Assembly (NCBI GenBank): GCA_039815945.1
Contig: JBCBYI010000065.1
Location: forward strand, 1-18,146
Reading direction: 5' to 3'
Length of the DNA: 18,146 bases
Source: UBA11606 sp039815945
Lineage (GTDB): Bacteria > Actinomycetota > Acidimicrobiia > Acidimicrobiales > Aldehydirespiratoraceae
Of this stretch, positions 1 to 6,059 are shown piece after piece; position 1 is the first letter of the stretch, and every line of letters starts with the position of its first letter. The translations under genes were made by a program, and so were the position numbers. The notes under the pieces were generated by a model. It was not told the origin of the DNA and did no database searches. It saw only the letters and a list, made by a program, of their open reading frames with translations.

Positions 1-68
1 CCACGGTCCCGCCCGTCTTCGACGAGCGGGACCCGGACAGAACCCCGCTTACAGGTCGACTCCCCGCC
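1..68 (+). ncRNA. rnpB: RNase P RNA (rnpB), 3' end only
   Basis: This is the 3' end of the catalytic RNA of RNase P, which matures tRNA 5' ends; the rest lies left of the window. The stretch GACAGAACCCCGCTTACAGG (36-55) followed by TCGACTC is the conserved end of bacterial RNase P RNA, containing the 3' strand of helix P4 and the run into P2/P1. A 7-bp hairpin, GTCCCGC with GCGGGAC, lies just before it. The exact mature end is uncertain. The last part is shared with the attachment-site repeat, so the integrated element supplies an identical 3' end and the gene should stay functional. Confidence 0.88.
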
Positions 69-72
69 ACCA
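43..72 (+). repeat. attL: left copy of 30-bp core direct repeat
   Basis: The 30 bases from CCCCGCTTACAGG to CCGCCACCA are identical to 8932-8961. Flanking bases differ on both sides: A against T before, A against C after. The left copy is continuous with rnpB, so this is the junction that keeps the host gene. An integrase gene beside the other copy supports reading the pair as attL and attR. Confidence 0.92.
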
Positions 73-113
73 ACACTGAAAACAAAGGGCAAAGGGGCCG
101 TCAGAGGGAGCGC

Positions 114-133
114 GTGTGCAGATTGTGTGCACA
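114..133 (+). promoter_or_regulatory. putative integrase arm-type site, left end
   Basis: GTGTGCAGATTGTGTGCACA contains two GTGTGCA motifs 11 bp apart. The same pair, GTGTGCAATCTGTGTGCACA, lies at 8779-8798 beside the integrase start, with further copies at 8893-8908. Repeats shared by the two ends of an integrated element, near but outside the core, are the expected layout for arm-binding sites of a tyrosine integrase. Confidence 0.6.
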
Positions 134-146
134 GAGAGGACACCCA

Positions 147-296
147 ATGAACCCCGAAGCCACCGACCGCAGCCAACTGACCGAGGTTGAGCAGGAACTG
201 TTCGACGCCGTAGAGCGGGTCGCCGATATCACCCGCTTCCTCGAAGACTTCATCGCACGGCGAAGCGATCTAGAGACACCTGTCGACCGGGCGTAG
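147..296 (+). CDS. small helical protein of unknown function, 49 aa
   Basis: I do not recognise this product. It starts at the ATG at 147, preceded by a good ribosome binding site GAGAGGA (134-140) with a 6-base gap; the longer reading from GTG 114 would run through the putative arm site and is less likely. The protein is acidic and predicted mostly helical (LTEVEQELFDAVERVADITRFLEDFIARR, in two parts), with no membrane segment and no cysteine. It is the first gene inside attL, reads away from the junction and converges on the repressor gene, with a hairpin at 392-419 between them. It may be an accessory DNA-binding or partner protein, but nothing in the sequence proves this. Confidence 0.6.
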   Translation: MNPEATDRSQLTEVEQELFDAVERVADITRFLEDFIARRSDLETPVDRA

Positions 297-391
297 AGTC
301 GGCGAGCCAGTTTCCTCGTCCCCGAGCGAGGGTGAGCGGTCCCCGTGCGGTCTTGGCCGACGGGGGCCGCTTTGCGTTCGCTCTGGCTGTC

Positions 392-419
392 GGGCCTTTC
401 GTCAGACGAACTTCGGCCC
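392..419. terminator. hairpin between convergent genes
   Basis: GGGCC (392-396) pairs with GGCCC (415-419), and TTCG (398-401) pairs with CGAA (407-410) inside it. It lies between the 49-aa gene (+) and the end of the repressor gene (-), where a terminator for either is expected. No clear T-run follows, so strength is uncertain. Confidence 0.4.
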
Positions 420-429
420 TCGTGGCCCG

Positions 430-894
430 TCAGTCCCGCTCTGACTCGCCGGCCTTCTCGGTCTCGTCGATGTCGTCTGGCTCGTCCTTGCGTTCGAGTT
501 CCAGCAAGTGGAGGAGGTCGAGACCTTTGATCGACTCGTCAGCCGGAGTTGGATCTTCTTCGAGCTCCGAAGCGAGCTCCTCGGCGAGCCGCTCTCGGCG
601 GGACTTCTCGAGTTCGGTCATCTTGGGTTGGGCGATGTCGTCGAGGTGGGCGTAGTCCTCGCCCAGGATGTCGCTCGGACGTCCGAAGGTGTGCAGACAC
701 CACTGCAGCAGGATCGCATCCTGCGGGTTCGTGATGCGCCCCAGCTCGTAGGCCATGACGGTGTTGCGAGAGATGCCCAGCAGCTTGGCGAGCGCTGCTG
801 ATGAAAGCTGCCGACGCGCACGCAGGATACGTAGCTTCTCGCCTTGGCTGAGGGACAGGTCTTCGAAGGGAATGAGGTCGTCTGGGCCTTCCAT
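430..894 (-). CDS. XRE (Cro/CI) family repressor of the element
   Basis: This is a DNA-binding regulator, probably the element's lysogeny-type repressor. Residues about 17-70 of the 154-aa product form a helix-turn-helix of the XRE class, with EKLRILRARRQLSSAALAKL then LGISRNTVMAYELGRI; the following ILLQWCLHTFGRP segment resembles that of actinophage repressors. The C-terminal half is strongly charged (many E, R, D) and likely helical. I chose ATG 894 because AAGGTGG sits five bases upstream; the longer GTG start at 942 has no binding site. Two palindromes with CAGTC/GACTG half-sites lie just upstream (917-927, 956-969) and are likely operators. It is transcribed away from the + strand tRNA. 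Confidence 0.8.
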   Translation of the reverse strand: MEGPDDLIPFEDLSLSQGEKLRILRARRQLSSAALAKLLGISRNTVMAYELGRITNPQDAILLQWCLHTFGRPSDILGEDYAHLDDIAQPKMTELEKSRRERLAEELASELEEDPTPADESIKGLDLLHLLELERKDEPDDIDETEKAGESERD

Positions 895-916
895 ACGGCC
901 ACCTTCGACACCCTCA

Positions 917-969
917 GACTGGCAGTCAATAGCCAACTTCACACGATGCTGGAATCAGTCTCAAGACTG
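917..969. promoter_or_regulatory. putative repressor operators upstream of the XRE gene
   Basis: Two short palindromes share half-sites: GACTG-G-CAGTC at 917-927 and CAGTCT-CA-AGACTG at 956-969. Both lie in the 5' region of the XRE repressor, 23 to 75 bases from its ATG. Autoregulation is usual for this family. Binding is inferred from position and symmetry only. Confidence 0.45.
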
Positions 970-1146
970 GGAACCTTCATTTGAATACCCCGAGATATGA
1001 CGTTTGCCTACCGCGAAGGCGGCTACGCATCTGAGGGCTTTGTGAACGTGGAGCGAGGCGACGCGAGGCCCGGCACTGCGCGTTGTCACTAGCCGCACGG
1101 GCCTCGTGAGGCTGGCGGGCCTAATGAGATGCTCGTTCGCAACACC

Positions 1147-1152
1147 TACACT
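1147..1152 (+). promoter_or_regulatory. possible -10 box of the tRNA gene
   Basis: TACACT lies ten bases before the mature tRNA 5' end, so a transcript starting about seven bases downstream would begin just before the tRNA. No good -35 element is visible at 16-18 bases upstream. The 267 bases between the repressor and the tRNA otherwise hold only an 8-bp inverted repeat, CGAGGCCC/GGGCCTCG (1064-1071 with 1099-1106). Confidence 0.3.
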
Positions 1153-1161
1153 TCGAGGGAC

Positions 1162-1246
1162 GGAGGGTTGCCGGAGTGGCCGAACGGGCCTGGTTGATAC
1201 CCAGGTAGCCCTAGCGGGTTCATGGGTTCGAATCCCATACCCTCCG
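1162..1246 (+). tRNA. class II serine-type tRNA with GAT anticodon
   Basis: All arms can be drawn. The acceptor is GGAGGGT (1162-1168) with ACCCTCC (1239-1245), seven perfect pairs, and the discriminator is G1246. The D-stem is CCG/CGG, with the AGTGGCCGAACGG loop typical of tRNA-Ser. The anticodon stem is CCTGG/CCAGG around loop TTGATAC (1194-1200), giving anticodon GAT. The long variable arm is AGCCC-TAGC-GGGTT (1207-1220). The T-arm is ATGGG-TTCGAAT-CCCAT. No CCA is encoded. GAT reads isoleucine codons, yet the body, long variable arm and G73 are serine identity features, and SerRS does not read the anticodon. An anticodon-only annotation would call it tRNA-Ile. It lies inside the mobile element. 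Confidence 0.88.
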
Positions 1247-1253
1247 CAAAAAT

Positions 1254-1291
1254 CGAAGACCCCCTGCCAGCGAAGCGGCGGGGGGTCTTCG
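1254..1291 (+). terminator. strong stem-loop after the tRNA
   Basis: CGAAGACCCCC (1254-1264) pairs perfectly with GGGGGTCTTCG (1281-1291), extended inward by TGCC/GGCG with an 8-base loop, giving about 15 pairs. It starts eight bases after the tRNA discriminator. There is no long T-run, as is common in high-GC actinobacteria. Confidence 0.75.
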
Positions 1292-1608
1292 TACATCTGG
1301 GTTCGGACGGTCGCCTTGTTTCGAGGGGTGATAAGTCCCTCAGACGACTGGCCTACTCGGATGCCCTAGCGGGTTATGGCTTCAGTATCGGCCATCACGG
1401 GTGTTTGCACAACGACTCGCATGAAAGTTTCTCGCGACCGCAATCGACTTCGAGACGGTTCTTCTAGGCCGGCTCGGTGAAGGCGGCGGCCTGTTGCATC
1501 GCGGCCGTAACGTCGGAGGCCCAACGGGACGACCGGCAAGGCGTCGGCCGCTCCGATGGCGTTCTGTAACTGGATTCAGACAGCAACAACCTGCCAGCAT
1601 CGGCGCGC
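1292..1608. other. 317-base gap without a convincing gene
   Basis: I find no credible gene. Candidate frames on the minus strand (for example 1464-1661) have poor composition and no binding site. The one notable item is GCCCTAGCGGGTT at 1363-1375, an exact 13-base copy of the tRNA variable-arm region at 1208-1220. The stretch may be the relic of an earlier gene or rearrangement. Confidence 0.5.
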
Positions 1609-1977
1609 ATGAGCGGAGACGAGACAGACAACAGCGGGTTGAGCGGGATTCGGGACGGCATTCAAACGGTGGCACTGCTGACGATCGCAGTCATGCTGGC
1701 GGTGATTGCCTTGGTGCGGATGCCGGAAGCGGAGACCGCTAGCGAAGAGCGTCACGCCCAGGAGCTAGAGGTTGCGTGGTACGCAGCTTGCCACTCCAAC
1801 TACATCCTGCTTCTTGACTTCGTTGAAGCGCAGTTTGAGATCTTTGCTCTGGAGCCAATCCCAGAACCGCTGCAAGACGCGATCAACATGACCATTCAAG
1901 ACTTTCGGGCAGCCTTGGGTGACTGCTTCGATGAGTTCGAGGAGCGGTTCGGCTTTGAAAGAACTTCTGCCGGTTAG
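1609..1977 (+). CDS. small single-pass membrane protein, 122 aa
   Basis: I do not recognise the family. The N-terminal 18 residues are polar, residues about 19-37 (TVALLTIAVMLAVIALV) form one clear membrane helix, and the remaining 85 residues are a soluble helical domain with two cysteines (in AACHSN and GDCFDE) that could form a disulfide if outside the cell. Codon choice looks coding along the whole length. The start at ATG 1609 lacks a good ribosome binding site, so the true start could differ. It lies between the tRNA and the capsid gene, on the opposite strand to the packaging genes, the place where satellites often carry cargo. Roles such as holin, superinfection exclusion or defence are possible but unsupported. 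Confidence 0.6.
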   Translation: MSGDETDNSGLSGIRDGIQTVALLTIAVMLAVIALVRMPEAETASEERHAQELEVAWYAACHSNYILLLDFVEAQFEIFALEPIPEPLQDAINMTIQDFRAALGDCFDEFEERFGFERTSAG

Positions 1978-2096
1978 TGCTTGATCTTGGCGCTTTGGCT
2001 CACGGTGAGTGCCGACCACCTTGTTGTTCGTATCGACGCAGACGCAAAGGAACCGGCCACCCGAGTAGGCGTTCTTCGGTCGAGGTTGGTGTGTGT

Positions 2097-2194
2097 GGGT
2101 CTCGGCCCTGTCGTCGCGACGTCACCGTAGGACGGTGGGTGCCTTTCCGGTGCCCCCCATTTCGGCACCTCGGCTGACGACAGTGCCGAGACCC
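2097..2194. other. 98-base structured region, candidate three-way RNA or DNA site
   Basis: A 19-bp inverted repeat with one mismatch joins 2097-2115 (GGGTCTCGGCCCTGTCGTC) to 2176-2194. Inside it are two further hairpins: CACCGT-AGG-ACGGTG (2123-2137) and GGTGCC (2149-2154) with GGCACC (2164-2169). Together they would fold as a three-way junction on either strand. No reading frame explains it. It lies just beyond the capsid gene terminator. It may be a structured RNA, a packaging or replication site, or a complex terminator. Confidence 0.45.
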
Positions 2195-2200
2195 TGCGAG

Positions 2201-2236
2201 CCGGTCAAGCGGAAGACCATTAGAACGCTTGACCGG
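2201..2236. terminator. terminator at the end of the capsid gene
   Basis: CCGGTCAAGCG (2201-2211) pairs perfectly with CGCTTGACCGG (2226-2236), 11 pairs around a 14-base loop. It begins eight bases after the capsid stop codon on the minus strand and faces the end of the + strand membrane-protein gene, so it may serve both. Confidence 0.65.
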
Positions 2237-2243
2237 GTCGGGC

Positions 2244-3830
2244 TTACTGGATTTGCAGCACGGTGAGCGCGGGGGCGGGCGTGCCGTTCGCGGTGTCGGT
2301 GAGTCCGGATCCCCAGCGGCTGAAGCTGTAGATGCCGGCCTGCCCGGTGGGTCGCTGGTTCGATCCGAAGACGTGCGGGACGACGTCCACGATCGAGGGG
2401 GCGGCGGACACGACCGCGAACCGGTTGAAGTCGCCGAACACGATGACGTTTTGGCCGGTGGTGGTCAGGTCGGAGTCCATCGCGCTCGACAGGTACACGG
2501 GTCGACCGTAGAGGCGGGCGGGCACGTCGTCGCTCGACGGGTCAGTCCAGACGCCTGCGGCGGAGTTCTCGGACTGGATGAGTTCGCGGATCGCGAACGC
2601 GGTCGAGCGGTGCATCAGGAACGACCCGGCGGCGTAGGAGCGGTCCTTCACAACCGACATCAGCGCGGGGACGTCAGCGAGCACGAACGAGCCCGCTGAG
2701 CCGGTAGCGGTGACGCACTGGCCTGCCTGCGCAACGAGGTCGGTAACAACCCCGGTCGGTTCGTTGCTTGCACCGGTACCGACCGCGAACCCGAGTCCGA
2801 GCGCGTCGTCGATGCCTTCGGCCTGGAGCTGGCGCACCTGGTTCTGGAAGTCCGGAACGTCGGCCGCGACCTCGAACGAGAACGGGACGAAGCTCTGGAG
2901 CCGGTTCGCGGTGATCTGGACCCGGTCGAGGACGGCCATGTCGTCGCTGACTTCTTCGGCTTCTGCGTCCCAGCTCGCGGTGACCTGGTTGGCCTGAACG
3001 CCGGTGTAGGTGCCGGTCATGATCGTTTCTCGGCGAGCGATCGTCATGAACGGGTTCGTGGTGATGTCGGCTTCAGCGATCCACGCGGGATCGACCGCGA
3101 GCGGGACAGCGAACCCGCCCGTGGTATTCGCGCCGATCGCCGCGGCTCGCTTCTGTAGATCGGTGAAGGCCTGTGCTTCGTCGCGTTCGAGAGCGGCGAC
3201 GGGGTAGCCGTCCCAGACCTTGCGGAACGCGGCTTCGGCGCCCGGGTCGGTCGCGGCTCGTACGTAGCTCGCGACGTCGACGCCTGCGTCCTTTCGCGAC
3301 AACGCTCGCTCGACCAGTGCACGGGTCGAGTCCGGCAGGTCGTCGTCTCGGTACGAATCGATTGCTTCCATCGCGAGGTCACGAGCCGCGGTCACGGTGA
3401 TCTGGTCGGAACGCACGCCGACGCGCCACACGTCACGGCCGCGGACCTCGCGCCGTCGAGGGCCGTCGTCGCGTCGCGTTGCGTGTCCCAGCGAGGTCGA
3501 GGCCGACCCGGCGGGTCCGACGGCTGCGAGATCCGCAAGCTGGGCGTTCGCGGCGTCCATCACGTGCCCGATTGCCGGTTCGGATCGCAACGTGCCGTTG
3601 GCTTGGCTGGAGTCGATGTACTCGCCGAACAGCTCTGAGGACTTGCGGTCGAGATCGTCGGCCGTGCGAAGGCAGTGTTTGATCTGGCCGGCTTCGCGCT
3701 GGGTCAACGGACCGGACCCTCCGTTGCGAGCGCGGGCCTGTTCACGCACCGCTTCTTCGATGCTGCGGACCCAGTGACGGTCCGCAGCGGTCTTGTTCAT
3801 TTCGTCTTGAATCACCTGAGGCGATCGCAT
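2244..3830 (-). CDS. HK97-fold major capsid protein
   Basis: This is a phage major capsid protein, which forms the icosahedral shell. I chose ATG 3830 (528 aa), preceded by AGAGAAA; the frame is open further upstream but that part is low in complexity. Residues 1 to about 190 are helical and charged and resemble the delta/scaffold domain of this family. The shell domain follows, with family landmarks in order: TTGGFAVPLAVDPAWI, NPFMTIARRETI, TASWDAEAEEVSDD, FVPFSFEVAADVPDF, GTGASNEPTGVV and, near the end, YGRPVYLSS and FGDFNRFAVV. It is full length. No protease, portal, large terminase or tail gene accompanies it, which is abnormal for a prophage. It is the last gene of the minus-strand packaging group, 231 bases after the 184-aa gene. 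Confidence 0.88.
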   Translation of the reverse strand: MRSPQVIQDEMNKTAADRHWVRSIEEAVREQARARNGGSGPLTQREAGQIKHCLRTADDLDRKSSELFGEYIDSSQANGTLRSEPAIGHVMDAANAQLADLAAVGPAGSASTSLGHATRRDDGPRRREVRGRDVWRVGVRSDQITVTAARDLAMEAIDSYRDDDLPDSTRALVERALSRKDAGVDVASYVRAATDPGAEAAFRKVWDGYPVAALERDEAQAFTDLQKRAAAIGANTTGGFAVPLAVDPAWIAEADITTNPFMTIARRETIMTGTYTGVQANQVTASWDAEAEEVSDDMAVLDRVQITANRLQSFVPFSFEVAADVPDFQNQVRQLQAEGIDDALGLGFAVGTGASNEPTGVVTDLVAQAGQCVTATGSAGSFVLADVPALMSVVKDRSYAAGSFLMHRSTAFAIRELIQSENSAAGVWTDPSSDDVPARLYGRPVYLSSAMDSDLTTTGQNVIVFGDFNRFAVVSAAPSIVDVVPHVFGSNQRPTGQAGIYSFSRWGSGLTDTANGTPAPALTVLQIQ

Positions 3831-4061
3831 AGTTGGTTTCTCTTTTCGAGTTGGTGCCGCGTCGATTCGCGGCGCGTTGAAGTAGGTGGGTCGATCAGCG
3901 GGCGACTCAACCCGGTTGCCGGAGCCACTCGGGGAATCGGTGCCGTCTCGGCCCGAAGACTGGTGCAGGAAGCCTGACACGGAGTTGCCGGAGCCAAACC
4001 GGATCGCGCTGCCTACCGCACAAACCTACCACGAACATATGTTTGCCTACAACCGGCCCGG

Positions 4062-4616
4062 CTACTGGACGCCTGTCAGCACCCACCGCTCGGTGCGGCC
4101 GTCTTGGTCAGGCCAGCCGAGCACGCATTCGGATCGATGGACGTAGACCGGCGGGCCGTCGTCGACACGAACGCCGACGTAGTCCTGGCGCGGAGGCGCA
4201 CCGAACCGGTCGTCGTTGTCGTCGTGATGCCACGCCTTACACATTTCGCCCGCCACCCAATACCGGGCGTGGTCCGGGTGGTCGTCGCCGAGCTCGTCTG
4301 CGTGCCGGGCGAGGTAGTGAGCGAGCCGGTCGACATCGACGGCGTGCACTGCCCACGGCGGAACGTGAGCAAGCGTCTCCCCTGCCGCGTCGACAAGGAA
4401 CCAGCCCATCAGATAGCCGTCGTCGTCGCGGGTCGTGAACGTCTTCCAGCCATCGGCGAGCTGTTCACGCACAACACCGACCTCACGCTCGAGCGCGAAG
4501 TCGAGCTCAAAGCCGAGCCGACGGATATCCATCGGCACAACGTCAGGGGCCGCCTGGTCGCTTTGGCGGTACAGACCGCGGATCATCGCGAACGCGGTCG
4601 AATCATCAAGAGTCAT
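4062..4616 (-). CDS. unknown protein between small terminase and capsid, 184 aa
   Basis: I do not recognise this protein. The start at ATG 4616 has a strong binding site (GAAAGGAA, nine bases upstream) inside the end of the small-terminase gene, and the two genes overlap by 11 bases, which suggests translational coupling. The product is acidic, rich in D, W and H, without membrane segments; notable parts are GWFLVDAAGETLAHVPPW, a histidine/aspartate-rich stretch EMCKAWHHDDNDDRFG and a C-terminal VYVHRSECVLGWPDQDG. In full phages this position holds portal or protease, but the length and residues fit neither. It could be a head-size or packaging-redirection factor; this is guesswork from position. 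Confidence 0.72.
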   Translation of the reverse strand: MTLDDSTAFAMIRGLYRQSDQAAPDVVPMDIRRLGFELDFALEREVGVVREQLADGWKTFTTRDDDGYLMGWFLVDAAGETLAHVPPWAVHAVDVDRLAHYLARHADELGDDHPDHARYWVAGEMCKAWHHDDNDDRFGAPPRQDYVGVRVDDGPPVYVHRSECVLGWPDQDGRTERWVLTGVQ

Positions 4617-5091
4617 CGGATGGGGTTCCTTTCGTACGGGCCTGTTGCTGTTGTTCAAGCCACGAGGGTTCTGGGCGGGGTTCATTGGTTGCGCCGTTGC
4701 GCAACCGCGCGACCGGCGACATCAAGAAGCGGTCCTCGTACGCGCGGTGCTCAGCGAGCAGCGCCTTGTACGTCACGACGGCGGGATGGTTCGCCAGGTC
4801 GCCGTTCGCCTTCGTCACCGTCCACCCGTCACGGGCGATCACGGCACGCACCGACTCGATCTCATCGGCCAGCGTGAACAACCGCACCAGCCCGGACAGA
4901 TCGGTCACGGTCAACCGCAACGGCAGATCCGATCCCCAGTAGGCGCGCCAAGCTGCGACAGTCGCATCAGACCAGTCCGCGGGCGTGGCCGGCTCAGCAA
5001 CGACCGACCCCCGGACCGGCAACCCAGCCGCCGTGCCGCGCAAACGACGCGACGTGTTCGAGTCCCCGCGAGGCTTAGGACCCTTCGACAT
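4606..5091 (-). CDS. phage terminase small subunit, P27-like
   Basis: Small terminases bind the packaging site on DNA and direct the large terminase. The 161-aa product has a basic start (MSKGPKPRGDSNTSRRLRG) followed by a helical region and the family-like segment VIARDGWTVTKANGDLANHP, then AVVTYKALLAEHRAYEDRFL and SPVARLR, which match the layout of P27-type small subunits (helix, GxTV, HP, then paired helices and a serine-proline-arginine end). ATG 5091 has GAGGGGAG just upstream; the longer frame begins in proline-rich noncoding-like sequence. It overlaps the WhiB gene by 17 bases and the next gene by 11. No large subunit is present, so it would have to work with a helper phage's enzyme, as in phage satellites. 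Confidence 0.72.
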   Translation of the reverse strand: MSKGPKPRGDSNTSRRLRGTAAGLPVRGSVVAEPATPADWSDATVAAWRAYWGSDLPLRLTVTDLSGLVRLFTLADEIESVRAVIARDGWTVTKANGDLANHPAVVTYKALLAEHRAYEDRFLMSPVARLRNGATNEPRPEPSWLEQQQQARTKGTPSDDS

Positions 5092-5674
5092 CGCCACTCC
5101 CCTCACCCACAACCCGCAACCCGCCCGTTGGGTCGGAATACCTGGCTGTACGAGAACCACACGCGGAGGAGGCGGGGGGTACAGGTGCGGCGGTCCCGGT
5201 GGACGTGTAGGGGCCACCCCCGGGGGCCGGTGGCCAGTCGGCATCGAGACGGCTCAGGGAGGGCGCTGCTTCGCTCGGGTCGTTGACTGCGTCATGCACC
5301 CGACCCGTCGAGGGCGCGGACACGTGAGGGCCGTTGAGGGCCTGGACGGCCCTTCGCTGCTTGCGCCGTTGCGACTCGCTCCGTCCAGCGCGCCAGCCGC
5401 TGTCGAGGTACTCGTCTTCAACGGCCAGGGCGTCTGCCTCGGCACCGCAGCGCTTGGCTACGGGGCACCACCCGCAGATGGCGGCGCGGAGGGAGTTGTC
5501 GCTCTTCGGGTCGGTGCGGGTCGGGAACCACGAGCGGGGGCGCAGGTGTGCCGGTATGGGCGAATCGGGATGGCATAGGGCTTGTTGGTGCCACTTCGGG
5601 TGAAGGCTGCGCATGAACTCGTCCGCTGCTGCTTGGGACTCCAAGCCGAGTACGTAGTCGTTGTCGATGCTCAC
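5075..5674 (-). CDS. WhiB-like iron-sulfur transcription regulator
   Basis: WhiB-like proteins carry a 4Fe-4S cluster and regulate transcription with the principal sigma factor; they are confined to actinobacteria and their phages. The four cluster ligands are visible: C34, then C67-x2-C70-x5-C76 (AAICGWCPVAKRCG). The preceding WFP and the later SGWRAGRSESQRRKQRR, a variant of the glycine-tryptophan turn followed by basic residues, complete the pattern. Residues from about 115 to 199 are a proline/serine-rich tail of unknown role, longer than usual. The GTG start at 5674 overlaps the upstream stop as GTGA and has GGGAAGAGG before it. Its place just before the small terminase suggests control of element or helper late genes. 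Confidence 0.85.
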   Translation of the reverse strand: MSIDNDYVLGLESQAAADEFMRSLHPKWHQQALCHPDSPIPAHLRPRSWFPTRTDPKSDNSLRAAICGWCPVAKRCGAEADALAVEDEYLDSGWRAGRSESQRRKQRRAVQALNGPHVSAPSTGRVHDAVNDPSEAAPSLSRLDADWPPAPGGGPYTSTGTAAPVPPASSACGSRTARYSDPTGGLRVVGEGSGDVEGS

Positions 5675-5937
5675 TCGGGGACCTCTTCCCAGCCGTAGAG
5701 GCGACCGCGTTCGTCTTCGGCGATGCGGTGCTGTTCGGCGTGCGCGTCGAGCAGTCGACGCATCAGCGGTAAGCCGTGGCGAGATACGAACAACAACGCG
5801 AAACGGCGGGCGTAGAAGTAGTCGAGCTGAGTTGCGGGGCGTTCGCCGTCGAGGACGTCGTCGACCACAGACTCGACGCAGCGGTCGAGCTCTGCGTCGA
5901 CGTTCGCGATCAAATGCGGCAAATGAAGATCAGACAT
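5671..5937 (-). CDS. small helical protein before WhiB, 88 aa
   Basis: I do not recognise this product. The frame is open from 6015, but the region before ATG 5937 is low-complexity and overlaps a large inverted repeat, so I take ATG 5937. No good ribosome binding site is visible and translation may be coupled from upstream. The protein is acidic and helical (LIANVDAELDRCVESVVDDV, then FYARRFALLFVSRHGLPLMR and LLDAHAEQHRIAEDERGRLY) with no membrane segment. Its stop overlaps the GTG of the WhiB gene by four bases, so the two are probably co-translated. Confidence 0.6.
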   Translation of the reverse strand: MSDLHLPHLIANVDAELDRCVESVVDDVLDGERPATQLDYFYARRFALLFVSRHGLPLMRRLLDAHAEQHRIAEDERGRLYGWEEVPE

Positions 5938-6059
5938 GGTCGTTGTGGGGGTCGTGTCGACGTGCGACGTGTTGGCTGGTTCGATGGTCGGGAGCGGAGG
6001 TGGCCGATTGGCCACCTCCGCTCCGGCCCGAGCTCGAGCAGCATCGCTGCGATGGTCAT
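5910..6059 (-). CDS. possible 49-aa peptide, doubtful
   Basis: The ATG at 6059 overlaps the stop of the preceding 28-aa gene as ATGA, continuing the overlap chain. The product begins MTIAAMLLELGPERR and then becomes arginine/proline/threonine-rich (RPSNQPTRRTSTRPPQRP), which looks like read-through of noncoding sequence. It spans the 15-bp inverted repeat and overlaps the next gene by 28 bases. It may only serve to carry ribosomes to the 88-aa gene, or may not be a gene. Confidence 0.25.
   Translation of the reverse strand: MTIAAMLLELGPERRWPIGHLRSRPSNQPTRRTSTRPPQRPCLIFICRI
5991..6024. repeat. perfect 15-bp inverted repeat (hairpin)
   Basis: GGAGCGGAGGTGGCC (5991-6005) and GGCCACCTCCGCTCC (6010-6024) are exact complements around GATT. 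In RNA this is a very stable hairpin. No T-run follows on the minus strand, and the operon continues beyond it, so it may attenuate or separate the early and late parts of the operon rather than end it. Confidence 0.8.

Noticed and set aside
961..1296. 111-aa minus-strand frame containing GYGIRTHEPARATWVSTRPV
   Set aside because: It is the antisense of the tRNA; frames of this kind over serine-type tRNAs are a known false-gene pattern.
2229..2699. + strand frame opposite the capsid gene
   Set aside because: It is a shadow of the capsid gene, with no domain or binding site.
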